This document shows positions 8,602 through 18,835 of a stretch of 29,409 nt of DNA, piece after piece (position 1 is the stretch's first letter; each line of letters begins with the position of its first letter). The DNA comes from Hemicentrotus pulcherrimus (lineage: Eukaryota > Echinodermata > Echinoidea > Camarodonta > Strongylocentrotidae), in NCBI GenBank assembly GCA_003118195.1, contig BEXV01000714.1, positions 38,415 to 67,823 on the forward strand. The letters run 5' to 3'. A model generated the notes under the pieces. That model was not told the origin of the DNA, ran no database searches, and saw only the letters and a list, made by a program, of their open reading frames with translations. The translations under genes and the position numbers were made by a program.

Positions 8602-9600
8602 TCGTAATTACAAAATAGAACAATGTCCGTCCAAAATCATGACGATTTGAATCGCTACATACATTTATGATGCCATCAACACGCATGCAAGAAAAAAGAA
8701 AAAAGTTATGTTGTAATCTCGAAATATATATATATACAGTGAGAGTCACTCGCACATCGTAAAATCACAACATATAATTATTTTTTAATCTCGACATCGC
8801 AATAATTGATGTGTGCTGCACCAAGGTGTACAGGTTCTACGTTCACAGATCTCTCTGGTAAAGTATAGATATCCAATCCGTGTTATAATCATATGAAGAA
8901 AAAAAATACGAGTGAAGAAAAAGAACGCGGCTCCTGTTCGTTATGATTAGAAACATGGCTGCACAGATCTTTTCTGATTGCATGTTGCATTTGAAGAGTA
9001 AACATCTAATGTAGACGAAGCGGTATAGTGTCATCATTGTAATCCTGTTTCATGGTTTACTTTTCTTGACGTTCGTGTGTACGTGGAATAGGCAGGGTAA
9101 CGGGCACTTTGAAATATCATGGCCCAGTAACTCATTGTGCAAATACTAGATGAGAAAGATGATAGGTCATGGAGGATGATGTGTAAGGCTTTCTGTGAGG
9201 AACGACTCCCAGGGGCGGGTACAAGGAGGCAAGGAAGGGGAGGGGGTAGAAAGCATACCCCCGCATATGAAGAGTGTTGAAATTGTACTATAATGTAAAT
9301 ATCGCGAGTGCGATATAATCTACTGTATATGATCAGTATCAATCACTGTCATCTCATTGTTACAACTTTAGGTCACTAATGAAATAGATGCCAAAGGAGG
9401 AACATGCTCGTCATCTCCCCTCTCGTGTTTTTCTTGGACATGACATGTCTGCCCCCGCCCTTCTCTCGAAATCTTGAATAGTATCCGGCTCGGAATATTC
9501 TCTGACTAGAAATATTCTCTTTCCTCTTCCATACGTGACTAATGTGTTTCCCAAATGTTGTGAGCCGTGGAGGGAGGAAAAAAGAGTGAGAGGAGGATGA
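8602..9600. other. Non-coding spacer with a G-rich repeat-like end
   Basis: No gene is supported. At 9211-9258 the sequence CAGGGGCGGGTACAAGGAGG followed by a G-rich run resembles one end of the TIR-like elements at 10911 and 24904, but no opposite end was found. A short TA run lies near 8725. Confidence 0.4.
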
Positions 9601-9611
9601 ACGACATAGAA

Positions 9612-9652
<41 letters not shown>
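9601..9652. repeat. (GA)n microsatellite
   Basis: An uninterrupted GA run at 9621-9652 with imperfect purine-rich sequence before it. Confidence 0.95.
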
Positions 9653-9657
<5 letters not shown>

Positions 9658-10910
9658 AGGTGATGAGAAGGCGAAAACTACTAGGTAAATAAAACGTCCA
9701 TACAATTTGCGCCCCAATCTCTTTTGGACTCGCCTCAGTTCACAATATTTCTCCCCACTGTCCATCCGTCTGTCACAATGGAGAGGATAACTATGCTTGG
9801 CATGACAGAAGATGTAAGGTGTCACGTGACCGAGAAGACAGAGTTAGCAACGACAAAAAGGTTGGCGAGATTTGTTTCTTGGAAAAAAAAAGAAAAATAC
9901 AAAACACAACCGAGAATGTGCAGATGGAATTAGATTAAAAACTGAAAAGCAATATTCAAAATTAAAACAACAGTTGTGTCTGCTATGAAAATTGAGAAAT
10001 TATTTCATCAAATACTCACCCTTCCTACCACGAATGTAATGTGAGTTATATTTAAAGTTCTAGGCATTTTTAAAGATTACTCTCAGATCTCATATTTTGA
10101 TTGAGTGATTGTTGTTTGATGTATTTTTTTCCGATTGCCATGAGTGCTAAAAGAGCAAGTATATGTTGATATAGGTAAAAATGAAAATAAAAAGGGGATC
10201 TACGTTTTAAGTCCTACCCGAGGAACATGGCAATTCCAAATTCCTCTTCACCACCAGTTTTGTGCAAACTGACATCTTGACCTGATGTGAAGTTATTATT
10301 TCAACAGTCCATTGATGCGAGAAATAGCAAGTTTTTATGTGAACTTGTAGAGGGTTAGAATCACTAATATAGAATGTGAATGATCTTTCGACTATCAATC
10401 AGTCCTTCTTCATGGCGACTGGAATTATTTTGAACGATGATAATCAAAATGTCAAGGTTGAAACAAAGGAGAAATCATTGAAAATGATGGGAATTCGAGT
10501 AGTGAATAAAAAAAAAAATTCTTTCAAAAAATTGTTTGCGAGGCCTTGATTGCAAAGAATGGAAGAAAAACAAATATGTTAAAATATATTTTTATTTTTA
10601 GTTCCATTGATGAAAGAGAAAAGGGTTAAATTATCATTACCCTAAATCAAATTTAATGAATTTCACACCACACAGAATTACCGAAAAATAATAGTTATTG
10701 ACGTTATGACGACCACTCTAGCAATAAGTCGGTGTACTTAAAGTCCCGCTGACCGGAAGATATTGATTTTATATGGTGTAATGGCTATGAATGTATGGCA
10801 CTGACCATCAAACGTTAAACTGTCATAATACACCTTTCACGTACAGCTTTCTAAGCTCAAGCTGCTCGTGATAGTGTCCATTGTCCATCATGCTCTCGCA
10901 CTATCGCATA
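9653..10910. other. Non-coding spacer with one perfect E-box
   Basis: No gene is supported. GTCACGTGAC at 9821-9830 is listed separately. The rest is AT-rich with several A runs. Confidence 0.45.
9821..9830. promoter_or_regulatory. Perfect E-box palindrome GTCACGTGAC
   Basis: The 10-bp palindrome is the preferred site of USF/MITF/TFE-type bHLH-leucine-zipper factors. It stands alone with no recognised promoter. Confidence 0.3.
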
Positions 10911-11157
10911 GGAGCGGATCAAGGATTTTGTATTAAAAGGGGGCGGCACAGGTTTGTAAAATGTCTCGCAAGCAACAAGGACAAATAAGAATTTATACAT
11001 TTTCTGGTGCCTTTGGGGGCTTACATTTAAAAGGAAGGCATATTATCAATATTAGGTGGTACACTTTTTGAGAGCGTGATTGGTATGCTCGTTTGAGTTC
11101 GAATGGGGCACGAGCCGATTGTGCGCCTCCCCCTTACAAAAAAAATCCACCGTTGCT
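10911..11157. mobile_element. Short TIR-like non-autonomous element
   Basis: The left edge GGAGCGGATCAAGGATTTTG, followed by AAAAGGGGGCGGC, is mirrored by the right edge. In reverse complement the right edge reads CAACGGTGGATTTTTTTTG followed by TAAGGGGGAGGC. The CGG...GGATTTT...AAGGGGG order is shared by both ends in inverted orientation. The interior is AT-rich with no transposase. I recognise the GCGGATCMAGGATTTT end from repeats in sea-urchin-like genomes. No convincing target-site duplication was found. Confidence 0.45.
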
Positions 11158-11630
11158 TGCACGGTGATTGTATTACTGCAATATTTTTCGTTAGCGATGC
11201 CAGATAGTTGCGTGATGGGAATATATAGCAATTCATTTTATCTGCCCTGGGAAAATGGCATGGAAACCCTGGAAATAGCGAGGCATCGGTGGAATTTGGC
11301 ACAATAAATAGATAAATGGATATTTTTTTTCTTTTTCCTTTTGTTATAATAATTATACAATGCACGCGTAATATAAAAGAAATATCGGACATGGCGTGTG
11401 TGATGAATGGTTATTGGACTAAATGGGTATGCTTATGGCAGGCATTACTTTGAGACCAACGGACAATTTCAATAAGGCTGCTATAAATTAATAATAATCA
11501 TTAAATGTTTTGAAACGATAGGCGTACTTTTTATTGCCAATTTATACAATTATACAAGTGACGAAAAGAAATAACTCATTAAATGTTTAATGGAAAATAC
11601 CTACGTCACGGAAAAGGCCTATGAATTATT
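11158..11630. other. AT-rich non-coding spacer
   Basis: No feature can be supported apart from short T and AT runs. Confidence 0.5.
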
Positions 11631-11817
11631 TTTTTCTATCTTTCCTCTTCCCTCTCTCTCCCTCACTTATCCTGTTCTGCTATTCCCTTCCATTTCCTTT
11701 CTTTTCTTTCTCTCTCTTCCTGTCTCGATCCTCTCTCTCTACATCTCCATCTAGTTTACTCTTTCTCTCCCCACTCCCTCCCTCTCTTCCCTACCTCCTC
11801 CTAGGTCATCACTTTTT

Positions 11818-11855
<38 letters not shown>

Positions 11856-12160
11856 CCTCTCTCTATTTCTCCCTCTTTCTTCCCAACATCTCATGCACCA
11901 TCACATACACACTCATCTCTCTCCTGAAAAAATCTCTCGCTCTTGATGCATTATAATGTGCTAGTGTTTGAAGCATATATGCGAAGCATGGAAGTCCATA
12001 TCCCTAGGGAATTTGTGATCCCGTACTGCGCTTCTGCTGTCTCTGCATTCATCCTCCCCCTCTCTGTCTCTCCCTCTCCCTTCTCGCGCTCTCTGTCTCC
12101 CTCTTTCCATCTCTATCTCTCTCTTTTCTCTTTCTCTCTTTCTCTCTACCCATTTTGTTC
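11631..12160. repeat. Long pyrimidine-rich tracts with (CT)n core
   Basis: Two pyrimidine-rich blocks (11631-11945 and 12050-12155) are separated by about 100 bp of mixed sequence. The purest CT run is at 11821-11845. They produce long Ser/Leu/Phe frames that are not genes. Confidence 0.9.
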
Positions 12161-12279
12161 AGATATGTTCATGAACTTAGATTTTGCATTAATACATTGA
12201 GCTCTCTTATAGCATGAACGAACGAACTTCTGGAGACTGACAATAATGGAACCATTATTATTGCTGCCAAGTACTTGAG

Positions 12280-12420
12280 AAGAAAGAACAGAGAAAATGG
12301 GAGGGGGGCCCTGAATGAGGAGAGATTTAACAAAAAGGGAGAGGGGAGGAGGGAAAGAGGGAGGGTGGGCGGGAGGAGGGAGGAGGGAGGGAGGAGGGAG
12401 AGAGAGAGAGAGAGATGCGA
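12280..12420. repeat. Purine-rich tract, GGGA/GAGG type
   Basis: A G-rich purine tract with AGGGAGG units and a terminal GA run near 12399-12415. The strand polarity is opposite to the pyrimidine tracts 120 bp upstream. Confidence 0.9.
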
Positions 12421-12870
12421 GGAGACAGTGAAACAGACAGATACAAAGTCATTCTCCATTTCCTGTTGAAGTGAAAGCAGGTGAAGTATATTTTACCATG
12501 ATTTTACACTGATTGGCGAATATATCACCACCTGTAGTTATTGTTGTTTTTATCTGACGATGGTATATTCAGTTAGCACACGATCTGAATGAGCACTATC
12601 GATAATCAGAGCAATTCAGCATTTGACGTAGGAACAATGGGTAAGATGGGGGAAGGGGGGAATCAGGGAATCAGAGAGAACTTCTGAGACAGAGATATAC
12701 AAAGGCAGAGTGCCACCCCGCCTCAACATTCAGAGATGAGGAGGAATGGATGGGATTGCGATTGGTTTCGCAAAAACGGGACATTTTTTTAAAGCGAAAT
12801 TGATTACGTGGGCGGGGGAGATGGAAAATCTGGCATAATGGCAAGGAGGGTAGGATAGGGGATACCGTGA
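12421..12870. other. Non-coding spacer
   Basis: Mixed composition with G-rich patches near 12650 and 12813. No gene or boundary is recognisable. Confidence 0.45.
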
Positions 12871-13130
12871 AGGGAGAGGAAGAGAGATGACATTACTCGT
12901 CTAGACAGCCGTATTCCTCTGTTTGTTTACGTCAGAGGGAAAGCTCTCGGAAGGTTTGCCATGGACAGATGGATGCACACAGCTTACGATTCGTGGAGAG
13001 AATGTCAACAACGCCTTCATCATCGTCTTCGTTCGAGTCAGGCGCACATTGATGCCGAACGTGCCATCTAGGGTTATAAATGATTCTGCTTGTTCCATGG
13101 AAGAATCGGAGGGGAATAAACCAATGCAAA
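12871..13130. other. GC-richer island open in several frames
   Basis: About half G+C, unlike its flanks. One plus-strand frame is open from 12871 to TAG at 13067-13069. It has an ATG in good context at 12961 and reads MDRWMHTAYDSWRECQQRLH and onward to HIDAERAI. Another plus frame and at least two minus frames are also open across the same stretch. Simultaneous openness in several frames reflects low stop-codon frequency in GC-richer DNA as well as possible coding. No family is recognised and no clear splice pair frames it. It could be an exon on either strand or a conserved regulatory island. Confidence 0.2.
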
Positions 13131-13138
13131 GTGGATGT

Positions 13139-13213
13139 ATCAGAGTGAGAAAGAGAGAGAAAGAGAGGGAAAAAGTCAGGAAGAGGGAGTCGGGAGAGAG
13201 TGGGAGAGGGAAT

Positions 13214-13247
<34 letters not shown>
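13139..13247. repeat. Purine-rich tract with (GA)n microsatellite
   Basis: A purine-rich run with its purest AG array at 13217-13245. It extends several chance frames into Arg/Glu-rich translations. Confidence 0.95.
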
Positions 13248-13249
<2 letters not shown>

Positions 13250-14283
13250 AATGCATACAACAGTAACTTAGTATTCTTCTTGCTGCTTTTTTATACTTCT
13301 AAAAGCCTGTTGTGGCCAAGGGATTCCGTTTCCACGAAACGGCCTTCACATCTGCAGTATAAAAGACATAGTCAGCTCCTGTCTTCTGAAAGTTTCCTGC
13401 ATATCATAATAGAAACTGCATGTATTATTTTTCATGCTGTCTTATGAAGTCGTGATCATGTAAAAAGGGGATGTCTTGAAAGTCACCTCTTTCCGTGCTG
13501 AAGTTGTTTAGTTTGGTCTCATTCCCACTGTTCGTGTACAAAACATTTTACAATCATACATGATTGTATTCGCAATTAAAATATCCGACTTTTTAAAGCG
13601 CGTCAGTTAAGTTAAATGCGATTAATACAACGATAAAACAAGGGATCGAAATATAATTATGTCAGTGCTTATTGCGACCTCTACTGACATACCAGTTTAA
13701 GGCGATGGGAAAGGAAAATAGATTTAGGAAATGATCCTGATAGAATAATACAGCTTTACACCGAAGAAGAGATGGAGGAATACAATTATCAACTTGAGCT
13801 GACTCTCTCCGCTTGACATGAAAACGAATCACTGGACGTGGAAAGGAGATGAGATGAATATGATTTACATGTAAGTCAGTGCGCATCGAGTTCTCTTGAC
13901 TAGTAAACAGGTATATAGTCCCTCGCCATCCTTTTTTTAAAAATGGGAATGAATTATTAATAACCATTTCCATTCGGTGGCATACGATTTCCGTCTGCGC
14001 AACAACAAATAAGCCGAGGCAAAATGATTATAATCATGACTGCGAAGTCAGGAAGGGAGCTTCTTACTGAGGCAAGGTGGATAAAGGTAAAACGGAGTCC
14101 ACCCCAAACCAACCCTAGCATATAAGCAATTTGTTTTACTATTTGTTTAACAAATCAACGAATCCTTATCTAAAGAATGGTAGAGGCAAGACTATATTTA
14201 TTGTCTCAGGGCGCTGTATAACATAGCGACTAAAGTATAAATTATGTTATTTTGTATCCTCGTGTTGATGTCTATTTTTTTTT
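13248..14283. other. Non-coding spacer with small hairpins
   Basis: CCGTTTC/GAAACGG forms a 7-bp stem with a 3-base loop at 13326-13342. TACAATCAT/ATGATTGTA forms a 9-bp stem at 13550-13569. A TATAAAAG at 13358-13365 has no supporting context. No gene is supported. Confidence 0.45.
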
Positions 14284-14284
14284 A

Positions 14285-14385
14285 GTTTTGTGGGGCTATA
14301 CATATCACGAATGTCTATTGCTGAAAATACATGTATGAGCAATAAAAAGAAACCTTATGAACCCAAGAACCGTAATTTTTGCTAA
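14285..14385 (+). other. Splice-site-bounded segment, possible exon
   Basis: A T-rich acceptor-like sequence (TCTATTTTTTTTTAG) ends at 14284, and a perfect donor-like CTAAG|GTAAGT lies at 14385/14386. The one open frame inside reads FVGLYISRMSIAENTCMSNK and onward to RNFC, then meets TAA directly at the donor. So either it is non-coding or the coincidence is chance. No partner exon is seen. Confidence 0.15.
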
Positions 14386-15900
14386 GGTAAGTTACAGGAA
14401 ATGGGTAATTCTCTGCTGTTGATAAATAATATTCATTACATTCCATTGATAAACTGATGTAGTTTATCACACGTACCATTTAGTCCTTGGGACGAATTTA
14501 CACTTTATAACTTCGATCCTGCTTTCATCCCTTTCATCGAGCAGCGATTTGGTTTGCACGCCCATTTAGAGGCAGAACATTCGTGTAAGAAAAGATAAAA
14601 ATCACATTTCACCGCCTCTTACCAAGTCAAAAATCAAGGTCGCGCCGTATCTCGTAACAACACTATTTTAGCGGGAAGCCACTGCTGGAAGCGATATATC
14701 GCTCGCTTTCGTGGCGTCGTGTCGTCTGATCCGCTTGTAACTCGTGTTCTGCATTTAGTATCCTTTTTTAATATCGAGCCAATCGTTTATGCTTGAATAT
14801 GCATGTCTGTGATGGGTACTCTTGTATTACAGCAGCGTGTGACGAATCAATTAACATATTACGTACAGATCTACAGCTTTCAAGGTTTCGACCTTAATCA
14901 TGATTTCTGAGAATTATCACATAAGAATGATAACCGACCTAGAATATTGTTTGTTTAATCATGTGATTTTGAAGTCGATATTATTGATTGCGACTGTTAT
15001 TTGTTTTAGAAATCACATCTCTCTTTTCGTTAACTCACAATCAACGATGAAAAAATAGTGCATTGATGTATGCATATTAAGGTCCTTTTATGTGAAGACA
15101 GTTCATTCATTATTTCATACAAAAATATAAACAATTTAGAAATATTAAGCTATAGGGGCATGATAAACGAGTAGATGTAAGTTATCACTACATAGGACAA
15201 AGAGAGAATGCCACTGGATGAATATTTGGTGAGGAATTGATTAAACGTACTTTTTTCTTAAATAATATTCCAATGGGTTTAGGTTTTTCATAAATATTTT
15301 TGTGACTATTGGAGTTGTGACAATATAATTGGCTGCATAACAAGTACTTCAGAGAGGCAGTATGAGGCTGCTGAATATGCATGATTACATCTTAGTTGTT
15401 TACAATCATTCACTAATTTATTCTTGAAATAGATGAAAGAACCAGTTATTGATATCAGAACAACAAACGGTGTGCAAAGATAAATTTTAGGTAATACCTT
15501 TGACAAGATAGCAAATTCAGTACTTTCAAAATATGTTACTATATAGACATACAACTATTGCAGAATAACTATGTACATATACTTTTAAGAGGGAAGTGCC
15601 AGTGAAAGTAAATATTTGGTGATTTAAAAGTACCGATGTGAGAGCTGTTTGTATACTTATATGAGACCAGTTTGGCCATTACTCACTTCAAAGTTATTCT
15701 TTGCTGTAAACGTCGATTTGATGATCTGTCTTTGTCTCTTTTCATACGAGGCAACATGGAATGTCCTTCTTTTACCCCCTCATGATAATAATGAAACACA
15801 TTCCAATAAGTGTTTTTAATCTACTGATATCATATAGGTACTTTATAGAAGGTACACAAAACCTTACTTATATGACGTATTGCTCTCTTTTCTTACCTCT
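14386..15900. other. AT-rich non-coding spacer
   Basis: A slightly GC-richer patch near 14630-14760 contains a 14-bp palindrome AGCGATATATCGCT (14690-14703). The rest is AT-rich without genes or recognisable repeats. Confidence 0.45.
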
Positions 15901-15903
<3 letters not shown>

Positions 15904-15941
<38 letters not shown>

Positions 15942-15962
15942 TTCCTCTTCCTCGTTCTCTCT
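15904..15962. repeat. (CT)n microsatellite
   Basis: A CT run at 15905-15937 followed by imperfect CCTCTTCCTC units. Confidence 0.95.
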
Positions 15963-16904
15963 TTGGAGGAAAAAAATGCTTGATTGCGGTTAGATGTAGA
16001 AGCGCAGCATGAATATCGATCACGGACCACGCGATGCGAAACTGGCAATTAAATTATTCAACCAAACTACCTTCCCCAAATCCCACATTCTACATCAGTA
16101 CTAATATATATTTCATACCATCCTACACGGAAAGACAACATTTATATAAGAGATCTACGTATAAAGTTATTTGGTACCCGGAGTATAATTCAATTGCTTT
16201 GTACATCGCTTGAATATTGTTCGCGTTTTTATTCTTTAAGACGGGGTCTATTAAAGGTTTACAAAATGCAGTACTGAAGCCGCTCCTTCTCAACAAATAT
16301 AAGCATTTTGTCAACATTGCTTCTCTCCACCCTGTTGTTAAATGGGTTCTAATTAGGGAGCGAAAGTCAGTGTGTGCCTGTAAAATTAGGACCGGTCGGA
16401 ATGCTCTAGTGTGTAAACCTGTAAAGTGCAGAATTGTAGTTGAATCCATTGAAATTACTTTAAGCACTTTGCTTACTTTATTTAAACAGGCACTATACGA
16501 TAACATAAACAGACAAACATAAGCATCACAGTCATGTATTTACCGGTTATGAAGTACAGTGCAAAACTATAACCATTATACATGTAGGTGAAATTGGAAT
16601 GGTCAGAATGCATGAACTTCCTCTTATATTTACTCCGCTCTAGTTTTCTTCAAACTTCTCAAGAATAATTTGCCTTTTCCCGATGATTACTAACACGAAC
16701 AACCGCTAAAACATACTTTGTAAACCTAATGATGTGAAACGCTATAGACCCGCTGAAAGAAACCGTTGAATATTGATTCAAATGTTTCCATTTCCCTTTT
16801 TTCCACTTAATTATTTTCCCATCCATTAGTGGATGAGGGTCTTTGTTGAGGCCAGATTCGATGAAATATCGAGGCAGACCATAAGAAGATAATGATATGC
16901 AAGA
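15963..16904. other. Non-coding spacer
   Basis: Overlapping open frames on both strands around 16123-16522 (127 and 101 residues) have no coding bias, and neither resembles a family I know. Mutual overlap argues that neither is real. No repeat boundary was found. Confidence 0.45.
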
Positions 16905-17094
16905 TAGCGGGGGGAGAGAGAGAGAGGAGAGAAAAGGGGAGAGAGAGAGGGGGGGAGAGAAAGAAGAAAGAGATCGTGAGACAGAAAGAGAGAAAGAGAG
17001 AGAGACATACAGACAGACAGAGAGAGAGAGACAGAGGGGAAGGGGAAAACAAAAAAAAAAGGGGAGAGAGAGCAGAGCGATGTGAAAAGGAGAA
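16905..17094. repeat. Long purine-rich tract
   Basis: Purine-rich for most of 190 bp, with GAGAGAG, GGGGGAG, AGACAGACAG and a 10-A run. It gives Arg/Glu-rich plus-strand and Ser/Leu-rich minus-strand frames that are not genes. Confidence 0.9.
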
Positions 17095-17989
17095 GGTTGA
17101 ATGGAAAGTCCATCCTAAAGAAGAGCATGGGACGTTCCCTTCACCCCTCTACTCCATCACCACTTTCCCCTACCCCCAAGCAGAAGAAAAACAGCGTCTA
17201 ATCATTATTGATAGATCCATGATGGATTCCTGCAAGAAAGTCGCTTGAGTCTTTTCAAATCCATGGCGCCTTTTCCTCACGCCATCGTCACACGGTTGCA
17301 ACATGCGCAGAATATTGGGATTCTCGGTCAATTTACCATTCAATTTAAAAATAAGATCATTGCTGTCATTCAAAGGTCATCCGAACATTAAATTTTTGTC
17401 CCATGAAATGTATATGCTAATTGGTAGATTGCATGTCATCCTTTCCCTAAAACATTTACAAACGATTCCGGATAAGATTGTACGTGATGATTATGATGAG
17501 CTTGCATGTATACTATAAGTATGTGATTACAGGTCATTATGCAACGGACTTCGAAGAAGGGCTAAACTTGACTTTATTTTTTGGAAAGTATCGAGTTTCG
17601 GGAGAAGATCAGAAAGAAATAATAGGAATGATGGCTTGATGAAAGCATGCGTGTCTGTGCATGTAAGTAGGTGGGCATTATTCTAAACACGTTCGACTGC
17701 GACGTCACAGTATCATTAGATGAGGCAGCATTGGGAGTAAATCGTGATACCTTGTATGCGGGAGAAATTTAGCGATGCACATGAGTTCGGAGTTGAGTTC
17801 AGTCGACAGTTTTGTTTTATTCTGGATCTGAGTTAAAAAAAATAATGCATTAATGTATTTCTACGTGATGTATACTTTTGACTATTCTTTCTGATTTTGA
17901 TTCGGGCATTTGTCATCATTTCTAGATGTTTGCATTTTAGTTCAGGTGTCACGTAATATTTTAATGTTTGATTCCAGTATTCACGTCAT
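17095..17989. other. Non-coding spacer
   Basis: Mixed AT-rich sequence. Short frames at 17170-17518 overlap on both strands and are not supported. Confidence 0.45.
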
Positions 17990-18445
17990 CTCTTCGTCCG
18001 TTACTCTCTATCTCTTTCTATCGCTCTTATTCTTTCTTTATACATCTTTTTCACTTCATCATTTTATCGCTCCTTCTCAATCTCTCATCTTTTTTCTGTA
18101 TCCTTTTCTAGTTTATTCTATCCTGGTTTTTCCCCTTCTGACGTCTTGGTTATGCATTACCCAAATATATGCACCTTTCCCTTTCTCTCCTTTGTTTTTC
18201 TTTCTGTCTTTCTGTTCCTTGTTATTTTCTTCTTCCTTTTTCTTCTTTCTTTTCTTCTTCTTCTTCTTGTCTTCTTCCTTTCTCCTTTTCACTTTTCCTC
18301 TTTTTCTTTTCTTCTTCTTTTCTTCTTCCTTTTTCTTCTTTCTTTTCTTCTTCTTCTTCTTGTCTTCTTCCTTTCTCCTTTTCACTTTTCCTCTTTTTCT
18401 TTTCTTCTTCTTTTCTTCTTCCTTTTTCTTCTTTTGCTCTAATTC
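17990..18445. repeat. Long pyrimidine-rich tract
   Basis: About 450 bp of largely pyrimidine sequence on the + strand. Its distal half contains the 93-bp minisatellite listed next. The 217-residue plus-strand frame across it is Phe/Leu/Ser low complexity and should not be annotated as a protein. Confidence 0.9.
18228..18435. repeat. 93-bp minisatellite, 2.2 copies
   Basis: Copies at 18228-18320 and 18321-18413 are essentially identical, and a partial third runs 18414-18435. Each unit starts TCTTCTTCCTTTTTCTTCTT and contains TGTCTTCTTCC and CACTTTTCCTC blocks. The period is a multiple of three, so open frames persist through it on both strands. Near identity implies a recent duplication or ongoing homogenisation. 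Confidence 0.9.
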
Positions 18446-18681
18446 TGAGTCTCTGCCTATCTCTTATAGCTATCCATGTCTCCCTTCTTATTTCATTATT
18501 TACACCTTTTTCCTCATCATAAATCATAAATTTGGAAATAAAGGGAGGGTAATAGCGAAATAAATGACCAATTTTATCATAATATAGAGTCTCAATTGCA
18601 TTTTAATTCCACCATATCCATCACTCGGGCAATAATATTTCGAATGACCGATTACACAATGAGCAATGAAACCGTAATACA

Positions 18682-18835
18682 GTTACCTAGGCAACGGGTT
18701 AGATTGATCATGCATCCACCTGGCCTATAAAAATCTCAAAAATCCTCATAACAAAGTCAACGCACCCACGGGATATATGAGGGAAGGATGGCGGCCATAT
18801 TCCCCTCTCAAATAAACAACTCCAAATGCTCTTGA
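18682..18835 (+). promoter_or_regulatory. Candidate promoter: X-box, TATA, YY1-like ATG
   Basis: GTTACCTAGGCAAC at 18682-18695 fits the RFX X-box (GTNRCC, 0-3 bases, RGYAAC). TATAAAAA with a GC-rich left flank (GGCC) follows at 18726-18733. An ATG in strong context, AAGGATGGCGGCC, lies at 18788-18790 and matches the YY1-type ATGGCGGC motif, which in animal promoters often overlaps the start codon shortly downstream of transcription start. A start about 30 bp after the TATA box would give a short 5' leader. The ATG opens only MAAIFPSQINNSKCS before TGA at 18833-18835, so it would be a small peptide or upstream ORF. RFX factors are known regulators of ciliary genes. The spacing is coherent, but function is inferred. 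Confidence 0.3.

Noticed and set aside
13358..13365. TATAAAAG as a promoter
   Set aside because: There is no initiator, upstream element or open frame of interest in the right place; TATA-like words are expected in AT-rich DNA.
16123..16522. Overlapping 127- and 101-residue frames on opposite strands
   Set aside because: Both are AT-rich with no coding bias or recognisable motif, and they overlap each other.
17910..18563. A 217-residue plus-strand open frame, the longest in the window
   Set aside because: It is almost entirely Phe/Leu/Ser from the polypyrimidine tract and the 93-bp minisatellite; there are no domains and the frame stays open because the repeat unit is a multiple of three.
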